Positions 34,072 to 42,461 of a DNA stretch of 64,000 bases are shown piece by piece. Location of the stretch: positions 7,440,001 through 7,504,000 of the forward strand of contig NZ_CP107976.1 in the NCBI RefSeq assembly GCF_036099295.1. The letters are read 5' to 3'. Positions within the stretch are counted from its first letter, which is position 1; the number at the start of each line of letters is the position of its first letter. The notes beneath the pieces were generated by a model. It saw only the letters and a program-made list of their open reading frames with translations, made no database searches and had not been told where the DNA came from. Source of the stretch: Streptomyces sp. NBC_00358 (lineage in GTDB: Bacteria; Actinomycetota; Actinomycetes; Streptomycetales; Streptomycetaceae). Position numbers and translations under genes: made by a program.

Positions 34072-34123
34072 ATACGACGGTGGGGCGCACCCCGGAGCTC
34101 CGGGGTGCGCCCCACCGTCGTAT
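34072..34123. terminator. 52-bp perfect palindrome between convergent argR and apbE
   Basis: Arms 34072-34097 and 34098-34123 are perfect complements (ATACGACGGTGGGGCG... on each strand) with no loop, centred on GAGCTC. Lying between convergent stop codons, it should act as a terminator in both directions. Confidence 0.85.
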
Positions 34124-34136
34124 GTCCTGACGAGCG

Positions 34137-34928
34137 TCACCCCAGGCGCTGGGCGAGCCCTCCCGTGCATCTGACCTCGTCGCCCGCCGTGATGAGCAGC
34201 GCCTCGATGTCCGGCAGCGACTCCAGCCAGTCGAGGCCCGCCCGCGAGCCCATCGCGAAGGCCGCGGTCGCCCAGGCGTCCACCCAGGTCAGTCGCGGGC
34301 CCACCACGGTCACGGCCAGCAGGTCGGTGACCGCGGACCTGCCGGTGCGGGGATCGACGATATGGGCGCCGCGTTCGGCGGTGCCGGAGGTCGCCACCGC
34401 CAGTTCCTCGACACCGGCCGCGGAGACGACCGCGGCGAGCGAGCCCGGACGGAGCGGGTCGGACACGCCCACCCGCCAGGGGCGGTGCGGCCCGGGGACG
34501 CCGCACAACTGGACGTCGCCGCCGCCGTTGACGCTGACCCCGCTCGCCCCGGCCGCGGCGAGGTGCAGGGCCGCGCGTTCCGCGGCCCAGCCCTTGACGA
34601 TCCCCGTCGGGTCGAGCTGTCCCTCGTAGCGCGTGCTGAACCAGCCGTCGCTGACCCGTTCCGCCTCGGCGCCCAGATCGAGCACCTCGGCGACCTCCGG
34701 GTCGCACTCCTCGACGGTGAGTTCCCCGCGTACCAGCCGCGAGATCTGGCTGTCCTCGCGGTAGGTGCTGAACACCTCGTCCACACGGTGGAGTTGGGCG
34801 ATCGCCTCCTCCAGTGCGGCCTGCACGGCTTCGGGTTCACCGCCGCGCACGTCGAAGGAGAAGACGGTGCCCATCACTTCCTCGGCGTGGCGCAGCGCCT
34901 GCGGTGCGTCCTCCGCGGCCTCAGACAC
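34137..34928 (-). CDS. apbE: FAD:protein FMN transferase (ApbE/Ftp)
   Basis: Transfers FMN from FAD onto a Thr of target proteins through a phosphoester bond. ApbE marks: MGTVFSFDV, DPTGIVKGWAAERA, NGGGDVQLCG, GAHIVDPRTGRSA and TWVDAWATAAFAMG. 263 residues from the GTG at 34928, which overlaps the stop of the upstream FMN-binding gene. No signal peptide, lipobox or membrane helix is visible with this or any longer start, although its likely substrates next door are exported; this is unusual since most ApbE proteins work outside the membrane. Last gene of the five-gene flavin/heme operon. Three target sites (SGAT) are found in its two neighbour FMN-binding proteins. Confidence 0.9.
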   Translation of the reverse strand: MSEAAEDAPQALRHAEEVMGTVFSFDVRGGEPEAVQAALEEAIAQLHRVDEVFSTYREDSQISRLVRGELTVEECDPEVAEVLDLGAEAERVSDGWFSTRYEGQLDPTGIVKGWAAERAALHLAAAGASGVSVNGGGDVQLCGVPGPHRPWRVGVSDPLRPGSLAAVVSAAGVEELAVATSGTAERGAHIVDPRTGRSAVTDLLAVTVVGPRLTWVDAWATAAFAMGSRAGLDWLESLPDIEALLITAGDEVRCTGGLAQRLG

Positions 34929-35748
34929 CGGCCTTGTCCAGAGCCGACTGGAGGGACTTCTTGTAGCCGTCGCTGGTGTAGGTGGCGCCGGAGACGGCGT
35001 CGATCTGGGCGCTGCCCGCCTTGACCGCCTCCTGGTTGAGCTTGGGCACGGCGAGGGCCGTCTTCTGGTCGCTGACACCGCCCTTGGGGGCCTGGACCGC
35101 TTCGGCCTTGGTGACCTTGTTGCCGGAGAGGGTGAGCCGGACCTGGACGGGGCCGTACTGGGTCTGGGTCACGGTTCCGGTGACGACGCGCGCCTGGGCC
35201 GCCGGGGCCGGCGCGGCCGAGGACGCCCCGGCCTTTCCGGAGGAACCCGCGGAACCCGAGGACCCCGCGGATCCCGTCGTGCCGCCGGCGGTCTTCGCCT
35301 TGTCCAGGGCCGACTGCAGGGACTTCTTGTAGCCGCCGCTGGTGTAGGTCGCCCCCGAGACGGCGTCGATCTGGGCGCTCTGCGCCGCGACGGCCTCCTG
35401 GTTGAGCTTGGGGACCGAGAGGGCGGTCTTCTGGTCGCTGGTCCCGCCCTTGGGGGCCTGGACCGCGTCCGCCTTGGTTATCTTGCCGTCGACCATGGTC
35501 AGCCGCACCTGGACCGGCCCGTACTCGGTCCTCACCACGTCACCGGTGACGGTCCTGGTACCCGACTGCTGGGCCGTGGCGCCCTGGGCCGCTTCCTGCC
35601 CGGCCGCCGTCTGCTGGGGCGCGACCGCGCCCTGTGCCGACGCGGCGGCGGGGTCGGACGCCGGCTTGAGCGCCAGCAGCAGCACGATTCCGGACACGGT
35701 GGCGGCGCTCGCGAGCACGAACCGCCGAATGGGGTGACTCTTCTTCAT
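34921..35748 (-). CDS. Exported protein with two FMN-binding domains
   Basis: A 275-residue protein with an N-terminal membrane or signal helix (RRFVLASAATVSGIVLLLALKP), an Ala/Gln linker, then two homologous FMN-binding domains (about 64-151 and 187-273). Each ends in a flavinylation motif, AVSGATYTS, followed by GYKKSLQSALDKA; the expected FMN-linked residues are Thr134 and Thr256. The linker between the domains is Gly/Ser/Ala-rich. Likely an extracytosolic electron carrier with two covalent flavins, reduced by the flavocytochrome encoded directly upstream and modified by ApbE encoded directly downstream. Start ATG at 35748 lies 20 bp after the flavocytochrome stop. Confidence 0.88.
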   Translation of the reverse strand: MKKSHPIRRFVLASAATVSGIVLLLALKPASDPAAASAQGAVAPQQTAAGQEAAQGATAQQSGTRTVTGDVVRTEYGPVQVRLTMVDGKITKADAVQAPKGGTSDQKTALSVPKLNQEAVAAQSAQIDAVSGATYTSGGYKKSLQSALDKAKTAGGTTGSAGSSGSAGSSGKAGASSAAPAPAAQARVVTGTVTQTQYGPVQVRLTLSGNKVTKAEAVQAPKGGVSDQKTALAVPKLNQEAVKAGSAQIDAVSGATYTSDGYKKSLQSALDKAGV

Positions 35749-35767
35749 TGTTCCTGACTCCCGTCGC

Positions 35768-37147
35768 TCACATCTCGAACGACTCGTGATGGATGCGGCG
35801 GGCGGGGACCCCCGCGCCGCGCAGTGCGTCGTACACCTGCTGTGCGAAGCCGGGCGGCCCGCACATGAAGACGTCGTGGTGGTCGATGTCGGGCAGCTTG
35901 CGGCGCAGGGAGTCCGCCGAGATGTCCGGGCGCTCGCCGTCGGGGCTGTTCACCGCGTACATCAGGCGTGCCCCGCGCTCCTTGGAGATCGCGGCGAGCT
36001 CGTCCCACAGGGCCAGGTCCTGGGTGGTGTTGGCGCGGTAGAGCAGCGTCAGGTCGCCGGACGCGCCGGGGAGGGTCTCGAACAGCGCCCGCATCGGGGT
36101 GATGCCGACACCGCCCGCCACCAGGAGCACCTTGCCGCGACTGCGCTTGCCGGCGGTCAGCGCGCCGTACGGGCCCTCGGCCCAGACCCGGGTGCCCGGC
36201 TCCAGATCACGCAGGGCGGCGCTGTGGTCGCCGATCGCCTTCACGGTGATGCGCAGCATGTTGGGGCGGGGTGCCGCCGAGAGCGAGTACGGGTGGGAGC
36301 TGAAGCGCATCCCCGGCGCCAGGAAGCGCCAGCGGAAGAACTGCCCCGCCTCCGCGCCCATCCGGTGCAGTTTGCGCCCGCTGATCAGCACCGACACGAT
36401 GCCGGGCGTCTCCTCGATGACGGCCTGGACCCGCATCCGGTGCTTCAGGTTCAGCCGGATCGGAGAAAGGATTCGGTACCAGACGACCAGCGCGGTCACC
36501 GATCCGTAGAGCCCGTACCAGACCGTCTTGGCGACGGGTTCCACCGCGAAGTCGTTGCCGGTGGAAAGCTGGTGCCAGAACGTCAGGAACACCGCGGCGT
36601 ACGTCAGCAGGTGGACGTGGTACCAGGTGTCGTACGGGATCAGCTTGCGGAGCCAGCCGACGGATATGAACCCGATGAGCACGAGCAGGCCCGTGCCGAT
36701 CGCGGCCTTGCCCATGTCGGGCAACTGGTTCACCGAGTCGATGGTCTGCTGCACGATCTGGCCGAGCCCCTTGCCGGCCTGCAGGGCGTAGCCCCACATC
36801 GTCAGGAAGAGGTGGGCGAGGACCAGGCAGATGGTGTAGCGGCCGGTCATGGCGTGCCAGCGCGCCACGCGGTCGGATCCCACCCTGCGTTCCAGGGCGG
36901 GCACGCGGGCCATCTGCAGCACCACGAGCGCCATCAGATACCCGGCGAGCAGCCCGGTGATCCGGCCGGCGTTGAGGATCCTGCTGTTGTTGTCCGCGAT
37001 GGACGGGGTATCCATCCACCACAGCCAGATGACCGCCGCGGCGCCGGCCCAGACGGCGAGCAGCAACGGGACGGCGGGCGAGCGGCGAGGGCGGATTCGG
37101 CGCATGGTCTGGCGCCGCGCGGCGCGGCCACCGGCGATCGTGGACAC
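35768..37147 (-). CDS. Ferric-reductase-like flavocytochrome, copy A
   Basis: A 459-residue membrane oxidoreductase. About six helices between residues 27 and 228 form a ferric-reductase-like heme domain; histidines suited to bind heme are His98, His112, His179 and His192 (in RWHAMTGRY, LVLAHLF, YHVHLL, FWHQL). The cytosolic part has an FAD-binding barrel (GQFFRWRFLAPGM, HPYSLS) and a NAD(P) domain (LLVAGGVGITPMRALFETL, VFMCGPPGFAQQVYDAL), ending HHESFEM. It should move electrons from NAD(P)H through FAD and two hemes across the membrane. GGAGG precedes the GTG start. It lies between the two FMN-binding protein genes, in the middle of the operon. Confidence 0.9.
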   Translation of the reverse strand: MSTIAGGRAARRQTMRRIRPRRSPAVPLLLAVWAGAAAVIWLWWMDTPSIADNNSRILNAGRITGLLAGYLMALVVLQMARVPALERRVGSDRVARWHAMTGRYTICLVLAHLFLTMWGYALQAGKGLGQIVQQTIDSVNQLPDMGKAAIGTGLLVLIGFISVGWLRKLIPYDTWYHVHLLTYAAVFLTFWHQLSTGNDFAVEPVAKTVWYGLYGSVTALVVWYRILSPIRLNLKHRMRVQAVIEETPGIVSVLISGRKLHRMGAEAGQFFRWRFLAPGMRFSSHPYSLSAAPRPNMLRITVKAIGDHSAALRDLEPGTRVWAEGPYGALTAGKRSRGKVLLVAGGVGITPMRALFETLPGASGDLTLLYRANTTQDLALWDELAAISKERGARLMYAVNSPDGERPDISADSLRRKLPDIDHHDVFMCGPPGFAQQVYDALRGAGVPARRIHHESFEM

Positions 37148-37230
37148 GGTTCCTCCGTGTTCGTCCTGGAGAGACGGGGTGAGGGGAGTGGCCCCCTGGC
37201 CCAGAGATACGGTCCGCGACGCCCGTGCGT

Positions 37231-37719
37231 TCAGAGGCCCGCGGAGTCCAGTGCGGACTGGAGCGACTGCTTGTATCCGCCGCTGGTGTAAGTGGCTCCG
37301 GACACCGAGTCGATCTGGGCGCTCTGCGCTGCCAGCGCTTCACGCCTGAGCTGGGGAATCGCGTAACTGTTGATCTCCTGGTCCCGGGGATTCTCCGAAG
37401 GATAGGCGACCGCGGTGGCATCCGTGATCCTGCCGTCCTTCAGCGTGATCCGCACCTGGACCGGACCCCAACGGGTCTGCACCGTATCGCCGGTGACGGT
37501 CCTGGTCCCCGTGCTCTTGGAACCCCCGGAGGTTCCGGAGGAGCTTCCCGAGGAGGTTCCCGGGGAGGGGGAGGAGGAACGACCCACCGACGAGGAGGCG
37601 GAGGCCGGTGCCGGTGGTGTGTGCGGCTTGAGCGAGAGCAGCAGGACGACGCCGGTGACCGTGGTGGCGGCGGCCAGCGTGATCCGCCGCAGCGGACGGT
37701 TCTTCTTCAGGGCGTGCAC
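37231..37719 (-). CDS. Exported protein with one FMN-binding domain
   Basis: A 162-residue paralogue of the two-domain protein: N-terminal membrane helix (ITLAAATTVTGVVLLLSLKP), Ser-rich linker (about 38-70), one FMN-binding domain with SGATYTSGGYKQSLQSALDSA; the expected FMN site is Thr143. The GTG at 37719 has GAGG 5 nt upstream and lies 8 nt after the stop of flavocytochrome B, so the two are coupled in an operon. The longer frame to 37770 would overlap that gene without a ribosome site. Confidence 0.85.
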   Translation of the reverse strand: MHALKKNRPLRRITLAAATTVTGVVLLLSLKPHTPPAPASASSSVGRSSSPSPGTSSGSSSGTSGGSKSTGTRTVTGDTVQTRWGPVQVRITLKDGRITDATAVAYPSENPRDQEINSYAIPQLRREALAAQSAQIDSVSGATYTSGGYKQSLQSALDSAGL

Positions 37720-37726
37720 GGCGGCC

Positions 37727-39088
37727 TCACAGCTCGAACGACTCGTGGTGGATACGGCGGTCGGGGACACCGGCGGTGTGCAGTGCCCCGTACAGGTCCC
37801 GCGACAGCGCGGGCGGTCCGCAGAGATAGACGTCGTGCTCGGCGATGTCCGGAACGGCCTCGCGCAGCGACTGGGCGGTGAGCCGCGGGCGCGTGCCGTC
37901 GGCGGCGTTGACCGCGTACAGGACGCGGGCCCCGCGCCACCGCGCGATGTCCTCCAGTTCGCCGCCCAGCGCCAGATCCTCGGCCGTACGGGCCCGGTAG
38001 AGGAGGGTGACCCGGCCGGGCAGCGTCTCGAACAGCGCGCGCAGCGGGGTGATGCCGACGCCGCCCGCGATCAGCAGGGACTTCGACGAGGTGGCCCGGT
38101 CGGCGGTCAGCGATCCGTAGGGGCCCTCCGCCCACACCCGGGTGCCGGGACGCAGCAGCCCCACCGCCGCGCTGTGGTCGCCGAGCGCCTTCACGGTGAT
38201 CCGCATGCGGTCCGGCCGCGGCGGCGCCGACAGCGAGTACGGGGTCGAGGTCCATCGCATCCCGTCCGCGAGGAACCGCCAGCGGAAGAACTGGCCCGCT
38301 TGCGCGTTCAGTTCGTCCAGCTTCTCCCCGCGGATCACGACGGAGAAGACCCCGGGGGACTCCCGGTGCACGGACTCCACGCGCAGCCGGTGGCGCCGGT
38401 TGAGCCGTACGGGTGCCAGCAGCCGGAACCAGACGACGAGCGCGGCCGTACCGAGGTAGAGGGCGTACCAGGCGGCCTGCGCGACCCGGTTGCCGACGAA
38501 GTCGGAGCCGAGCGCGAGCTGGTGGAAGAAGGTCAGGAAGACCGCCACGTACGTCAGCAGATGCACGTAGTACCAGAACTCGTGACTGATCCGGCGGCGG
38601 GCCAGGCGCGCCGAGGTGATCCCCACGGCGAACAGGATGACCGTGCCGGTCGTCGCCTTCAGCATGTCCGGGTAGTCGAACACCACGCTCAGCGTCTCGT
38701 GGACGACGCCCGTCCCGTCCTGGGCGGCGTAGCCGAAGAGGATCAGCGTGACGTGCGCGACCAGCAGGCAGACCGTGTACCGGCCGGCCATGGCGTGCCA
38801 GCGGGCCACCCGGTCGGAACCGACGCGCCGCTCCAGGAGCGGGACCCGGGCCATCAGCGCCACCAGGACGGCGCAGCCGTAGCCGCACAGCAGCCCGGCG
38901 ATCCGCCCGGCGTCCGTCAGCCAGCCGGCGAGACCCACCACCGACGGTGTGTCGGTCCACCACAGGGCGAGGACCGCGGCCGCTCCCGCCCACAGCAGGG
39001 CCAGCAGCGGCCCGGCGGGCGAGGGGCGCGGCCGTCCGCGTCCTCGCGTCCTGCGCGGGTCCGCGGCCCGCTCGTACACCGTGGTCAT
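37727..39088 (-). CDS. Ferric-reductase-like flavocytochrome, copy B
   Basis: A 453-residue paralogue of copy A along the whole length, with heme-type histidines His98, His112, His176 and His189, FAD motif FFRWRFLADGM...TPYSLS, NAD(P) motif LLIAGGVGITPLRALFETL and the same C-terminal end (HHESFEL). First gene of the minus-strand operon flavocytochrome B - FMN protein B - flavocytochrome A - FMN protein A - apbE, which looks like a duplicated two-gene module sharing one ApbE. Its promoter region is shared with the divergent two-component system and contains direct repeats suited to that regulator. Confidence 0.9.
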   Translation of the reverse strand: MTTVYERAADPRRTRGRGRPRPSPAGPLLALLWAGAAAVLALWWTDTPSVVGLAGWLTDAGRIAGLLCGYGCAVLVALMARVPLLERRVGSDRVARWHAMAGRYTVCLLVAHVTLILFGYAAQDGTGVVHETLSVVFDYPDMLKATTGTVILFAVGITSARLARRRISHEFWYYVHLLTYVAVFLTFFHQLALGSDFVGNRVAQAAWYALYLGTAALVVWFRLLAPVRLNRRHRLRVESVHRESPGVFSVVIRGEKLDELNAQAGQFFRWRFLADGMRWTSTPYSLSAPPRPDRMRITVKALGDHSAAVGLLRPGTRVWAEGPYGSLTADRATSSKSLLIAGGVGITPLRALFETLPGRVTLLYRARTAEDLALGGELEDIARWRGARVLYAVNAADGTRPRLTAQSLREAVPDIAEHDVYLCGPPALSRDLYGALHTAGVPDRRIHHESFEL

Positions 39089-39137
39089 GTTTCCGTCCTT
39101 CTTCCGGCACTCCGGGAGGAAACTGTGCGTCGCGAAC

Positions 39138-39298
39138 CTCTGAGGAGGCTCTGAACGGGCGTGATCGGTGCGGACTCACAGGAAACTGAGAGCGAAGGGG
39201 AGGAAGGGGAAGGGGAAGGGCGAGGGGCCGGTGCGGGCGCGCGAGGCGAGTGCCCTGTGGCAGAGGCGCCTCAGAGACGACTCAGAGGAAACTCAGAG
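39138..39298. promoter_or_regulatory. Direct-repeat operators between flavocytochrome operon and two-component system
   Basis: Heptamers related to CTCAGAG lie in groups with exact 11-bp period. Rightward: CTCAGAG at 39270-39276, 39281-39287 and 39292-39298 (spacers ACGA, GAAA), and CTCACAG-GAAA-CTGAGAG at 39175-39192. Leftward: CTCAGAG and TTCAGAG at 39144-39138 and 39155-39149. OmpR-family regulators bind as head-to-tail dimers to direct repeats of about 10-11 bp, so these are probable sites for the regulator encoded next to them, placed to control both divergent units. Confidence 0.7.
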
Positions 39299-39332
39299 CC
39301 CGCGCGGCCGGGCACGTCCCTCCGGAGGGGCG

Positions 39333-40184
39333 ATGCTGGAAGACGACATGAACTCTCCCTCCCCAGCCCACGGCACCCCCCGCCCCCCGGCCTCCGGTAC
39401 GGAAACCGGTGCCGACGTCGCTCCGGAGCCCGGGACCGCCCCTTCCCGGGGGGCCGCCAGGGCGCCCTCGCTCACCCGGCCCGACGGCACCCCCGTGCGT
39501 GTCCTCGTCGTGGACGACGACCCGGACCTGGCCGAGGTCCTGTCCGGTGCGCTGCGCTACGAGGGCTGGGAGGTCCGTACCGCGGGCGACGGCGCGTCGG
39601 CGGCAGCGGAGGCGCGCGAGCTGCTGCCCGACGCCGTCGTCCTCGACGTGATGCTCCCGGACACCGACGGCTTCGCCGTCCTGCGCGACCTGCACACCGT
39701 GCTGCCGGACGTGTGCGTCCTCTTCCTCACCGCCCGGGACGCCGTGGAGGACCGCATCGCCGGGATCACGGCCGGCGGCGACGACTACGTCACCAAGCCG
39801 TTCAGCCTGGAGGAGGTCGTCGCCCGGCTGCGCGGACTGCTGCGCCGCGCCGGTATGGCACGCCGGATCGACGAGGGCCCGCGGCTCGTCGTCGGGGACC
39901 TGGCGATGGACGAGGAGGCCCGGGAGGTGACCCGGGGCGGCGACCTGATCGAGCTGTCGCCGACGGAGTTCGAGCTGCTGCGCTTCCTGATGCGCAACCC
40001 GCGCCGCGTACTCAGCAAGGCGCAGATCCTCGACCGTGTGTGGTCCTATGACTTCGGGGGCCAGGCCCATGTGGTCGAGCTCTATATCTCCTATCTGCGC
40101 AAGAAGGTCGACGTGGGCCGCGAGCCCATGATCCACACGGTCCGGGGCGCCGGGTACGTCATCAAGCCCGCGGTGGCCCGGTGA
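39333..40184 (+). CDS. OmpR-family response regulator
   Basis: A 283-residue regulator with an unstructured N-terminal extension of about 55 residues (Pro/Ala/Gly-rich), a receiver domain (VRVLVVDDDPDLAEVL; phospho-acceptor Asp105 in VVLDVMLPDTDG; Lys in VTKPFSLEE) and an OmpR winged helix (LSPTEFELLRFLMRNPRRVLSKAQILDRVWSYDFGGQAHVVELYISYLRKKVD). Start ATG 39333 follows GGAGGGG; ATG 39348 is possible. Coupled by GTGA overlap to the kinase. It probably binds the 11-bp direct repeats in its own upstream region and so controls itself and the flavocytochrome operon. Confidence 0.92.
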   Translation: MLEDDMNSPSPAHGTPRPPASGTETGADVAPEPGTAPSRGAARAPSLTRPDGTPVRVLVVDDDPDLAEVLSGALRYEGWEVRTAGDGASAAAEARELLPDAVVLDVMLPDTDGFAVLRDLHTVLPDVCVLFLTARDAVEDRIAGITAGGDDYVTKPFSLEEVVARLRGLLRRAGMARRIDEGPRLVVGDLAMDEEAREVTRGGDLIELSPTEFELLRFLMRNPRRVLSKAQILDRVWSYDFGGQAHVVELYISYLRKKVDVGREPMIHTVRGAGYVIKPAVAR

Positions 40185-41692
40185 GCGCGAGCACGCCGGG
40201 CAGGGCCGGGCGCCGGTGGCTCCGGCCGGCCTCGGCCCTGCGCGCGCTGCCGCGCCCGCGCACCATGCGCGCCCGCCTCACGGCGGGGCTCGTGGTGCTG
40301 CTCGCGGTCGGTTGCGCGGCCGTCGGGGTGGCCGCGGTCTACGAACTGGACGGCTTCCTGACCGGCCGCCTCGACCAGCAGTTGCAGGACGCCGGGGCGC
40401 GGTTCCCGGCGAGCCTGGAACACAGCCTGGCGAAGCCGACCGACCACGACGGCGACGAGCACGGTGACACCCGCAGACAGAGCACCGGCACCTTCGGGGC
40501 GCGCCTGGTCGGCACGGACGTCACCAACGCGGCGGTCGTGCCGTCCGGTACCGGCACGGCCGTCCGGAACGTGGATCTGACCGCCCGCGACGAGGCCGTG
40601 CTGGCCGCGGTCCCGGCGAACGGCCGCGCCCACACCGTCCGTCTGTCGGCTCTGGGCGACTACCGGGTGCTGGCGACCCCCGGCAAGGACGGTGACGTGC
40701 TGATGACCGGGCTGCCCACGGAGCCGGTCGACGCGGCCGTGCACCAGCTTGAACTCGTCGCCTCCCTGGTGTCCGGCGTGGCCCTCGTGGTCGCCGGAGT
40801 CGCCGGGGCGCTGTGGGTGCGCTGGTCGCTCCGCCCGTTGAACCGGGTCGCCGCCACCGCCACCCGGGTCAGTGAACTCCCGCTCGCCAGTGGCGAGGTG
40901 GCGCTTCCCCCGCGCGCGCCCGGGGCCGACCCGCGCACCGAGGTGGGCCGTGTCGCCAGCGCGTTCAACCGCATGCTCGGCCATGTCGAGGACGCGCTCA
41001 CCAAACGGCACGCGAGTGAGGAACGGCTGCGCACCTTCGCCGCGGACGCCAGCCACGAGCTGCGCACCCCGGTCGCCTCGGTCCGCGGCCACGCCGAGCT
41101 CGCGCTGCTGCACCCCGGCCCGGTGCCCCCGAAGGTGACCCGCGCTCTCGAACGGATCGCCGCCGAGTCGGCGCGCATGGGCGAGATGGTCGACGACCTG
41201 CTGCTGCTCGCCCGGCTCGACGCGGGCCGCCCCCTGGAACGGCTGCCCGTCGACCTCACCCACCTCGTCCTCGACGCGGTCACCGACGCCCGCGCGGCGG
41301 GCCCCGGCCACCGCTGGGTCCTGGAGCTGGCGGAGGAGCCGGTGACCGTGCCCGGCGACGCCCACCGGCTCCAGCAGGTGCTGGCCAACCTGCTGGCCAA
41401 CGCGCGGGCCCACACACCGGTCGGCACCAGGGTGACGGTGTCCCTGGAGGTGGAGGGCGCGGAGGCGCTGCTGAAGGTGCGCGACGACGGGCCCGGGGTT
41501 CCCGAGGACGTCCGGCCCGGCGTCTTCGAGCGTTTCACCCGGGCGGACCGCCGCCGCGCGGACGGCGCGGGCAGCGGAGCGGGGCTCGGCCTGTCGATCG
41601 TGGCGGCCGTGGCCGAGGCGCACGGCGGCACGGTCGCCCTGGAGAGCCGCCCGGGAGCGACCACGTTCACGGTCCGGCTCCCCGCGGACTGA
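40181..41692 (+). CDS. Membrane sensor histidine kinase, partner of the OmpR-type regulator
   Basis: A 503-residue sensor: basic N-terminus, first membrane helix at about 31-53 (LTAGLVVLLAVGCAAVGVAAVYE), an external domain of about 135 residues, second helix at about 190-212, HAMP, HisKA with His292 in DASHELRTPVAS, and HATPase (NLLANARAHTP, DDGPGVP, GAGLGLSIV). The external domain contains a His/Asp-rich segment (TDHDGDEHGDTRR), which could bind a metal ion; that is speculation but fits a neighbouring redox operon. Translation coupled to the regulator by GTGA. Confidence 0.92.
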   Translation: MSASTPGRAGRRWLRPASALRALPRPRTMRARLTAGLVVLLAVGCAAVGVAAVYELDGFLTGRLDQQLQDAGARFPASLEHSLAKPTDHDGDEHGDTRRQSTGTFGARLVGTDVTNAAVVPSGTGTAVRNVDLTARDEAVLAAVPANGRAHTVRLSALGDYRVLATPGKDGDVLMTGLPTEPVDAAVHQLELVASLVSGVALVVAGVAGALWVRWSLRPLNRVAATATRVSELPLASGEVALPPRAPGADPRTEVGRVASAFNRMLGHVEDALTKRHASEERLRTFAADASHELRTPVASVRGHAELALLHPGPVPPKVTRALERIAAESARMGEMVDDLLLLARLDAGRPLERLPVDLTHLVLDAVTDARAAGPGHRWVLELAEEPVTVPGDAHRLQQVLANLLANARAHTPVGTRVTVSLEVEGAEALLKVRDDGPGVPEDVRPGVFERFTRADRRRADGAGSGAGLGLSIVAAVAEAHGGTVALESRPGATTFTVRLPAD

Positions 41693-41759
41693 ACCGTGTC
41701 CGCCGGTCAGCCGGTCTTCCGTCTGTCCGCACGTCCGGTCCGCAGGGTTCGCCGGTCCG

Positions 41760-42458
41760 TCAGTACCGGGTGACCGCCGTCGCCCCCTTCGCCGTGCCGA
41801 TGGCGATGTGCGGTCGGCGCGCGGGCTCGGCCCACGCGAGGATCCGCCGCATCGCGCCCGCCGGCACGGACACACAACCGGCCGTGGGACCGATCCCGTT
41901 GACGTGCAGGAAGATCCCCGCGCCACGGCCGCGCACCGGCCGGTCGTAGTTGAACCCGATGACGAAGGCGTACTCGTACTGCTTCTCGTACGCGATCAGA
42001 TGCTCGGACTCCTCGGCCCGGCAGTCCCCGGGGCGAGGCTCGGTCCAGCGGTTGTACGACCGGGAGGCGTTGTCCTGGCACCACCAGGAGTCCTGGCGCA
42101 CCCGGCGGTACGGCATCGAGGTCCCGTCGGGCGCCGCCCCGGTCCCGAACGCGTACGGCAGCTCGTACAGCCCGGTGGGTGTGGTGTTCGTGCCCTGGAG
42201 CCGCGCCCCGCCCTCGACCAGCCCGCGCGCCCCGAACCGCGCGGGGGCGGATCCGGCCCGCACCCAGTGTCCGCCCCGCAGGTCCCACCAGGTGAGGGTC
42301 CCCGCGGTGGCGTTCTCGCGCGGCGCCTCGGCGGTGATCAGCTGCGTTCCGCCGCCGGTGTCGGCCAGCCCGGCGGGAAGCCCGGCAAGGGGCGGCGGCC
42401 CGCCGGGGGCCAGGGCGAGCAGGGACGCGGACGCGAGGGCGGCGGCTCCGAGGCGCAT
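41760..42458 (-). CDS. YkuD-type L,D-transpeptidase family protein
   Basis: A 232-residue exported protein: signal peptide (LGAAALASASLLALAPGG), then a YkuD-like catalytic domain with GIFLHVNGIGPTAGCVSVP, the His and the Cys of the HxN...GC motif. L,D-transpeptidases cross-link peptidoglycan between diaminopimelate residues or attach proteins; the segment before (TPTGLYELPYAFGTG) is the typical substrate-side strand. The gene follows the PPOX-like gene with a 3-bp gap and is convergent with the histidine kinase. Confidence 0.85.
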   Translation of the reverse strand: MRLGAAALASASLLALAPGGPPPLAGLPAGLADTGGGTQLITAEAPRENATAGTLTWWDLRGGHWVRAGSAPARFGARGLVEGGARLQGTNTTPTGLYELPYAFGTGAAPDGTSMPYRRVRQDSWWCQDNASRSYNRWTEPRPGDCRAEESEHLIAYEKQYEYAFVIGFNYDRPVRGRGAGIFLHVNGIGPTAGCVSVPAGAMRRILAWAEPARRPHIAIGTAKGATAVTRY

Positions 42459-42461
42459 GGC

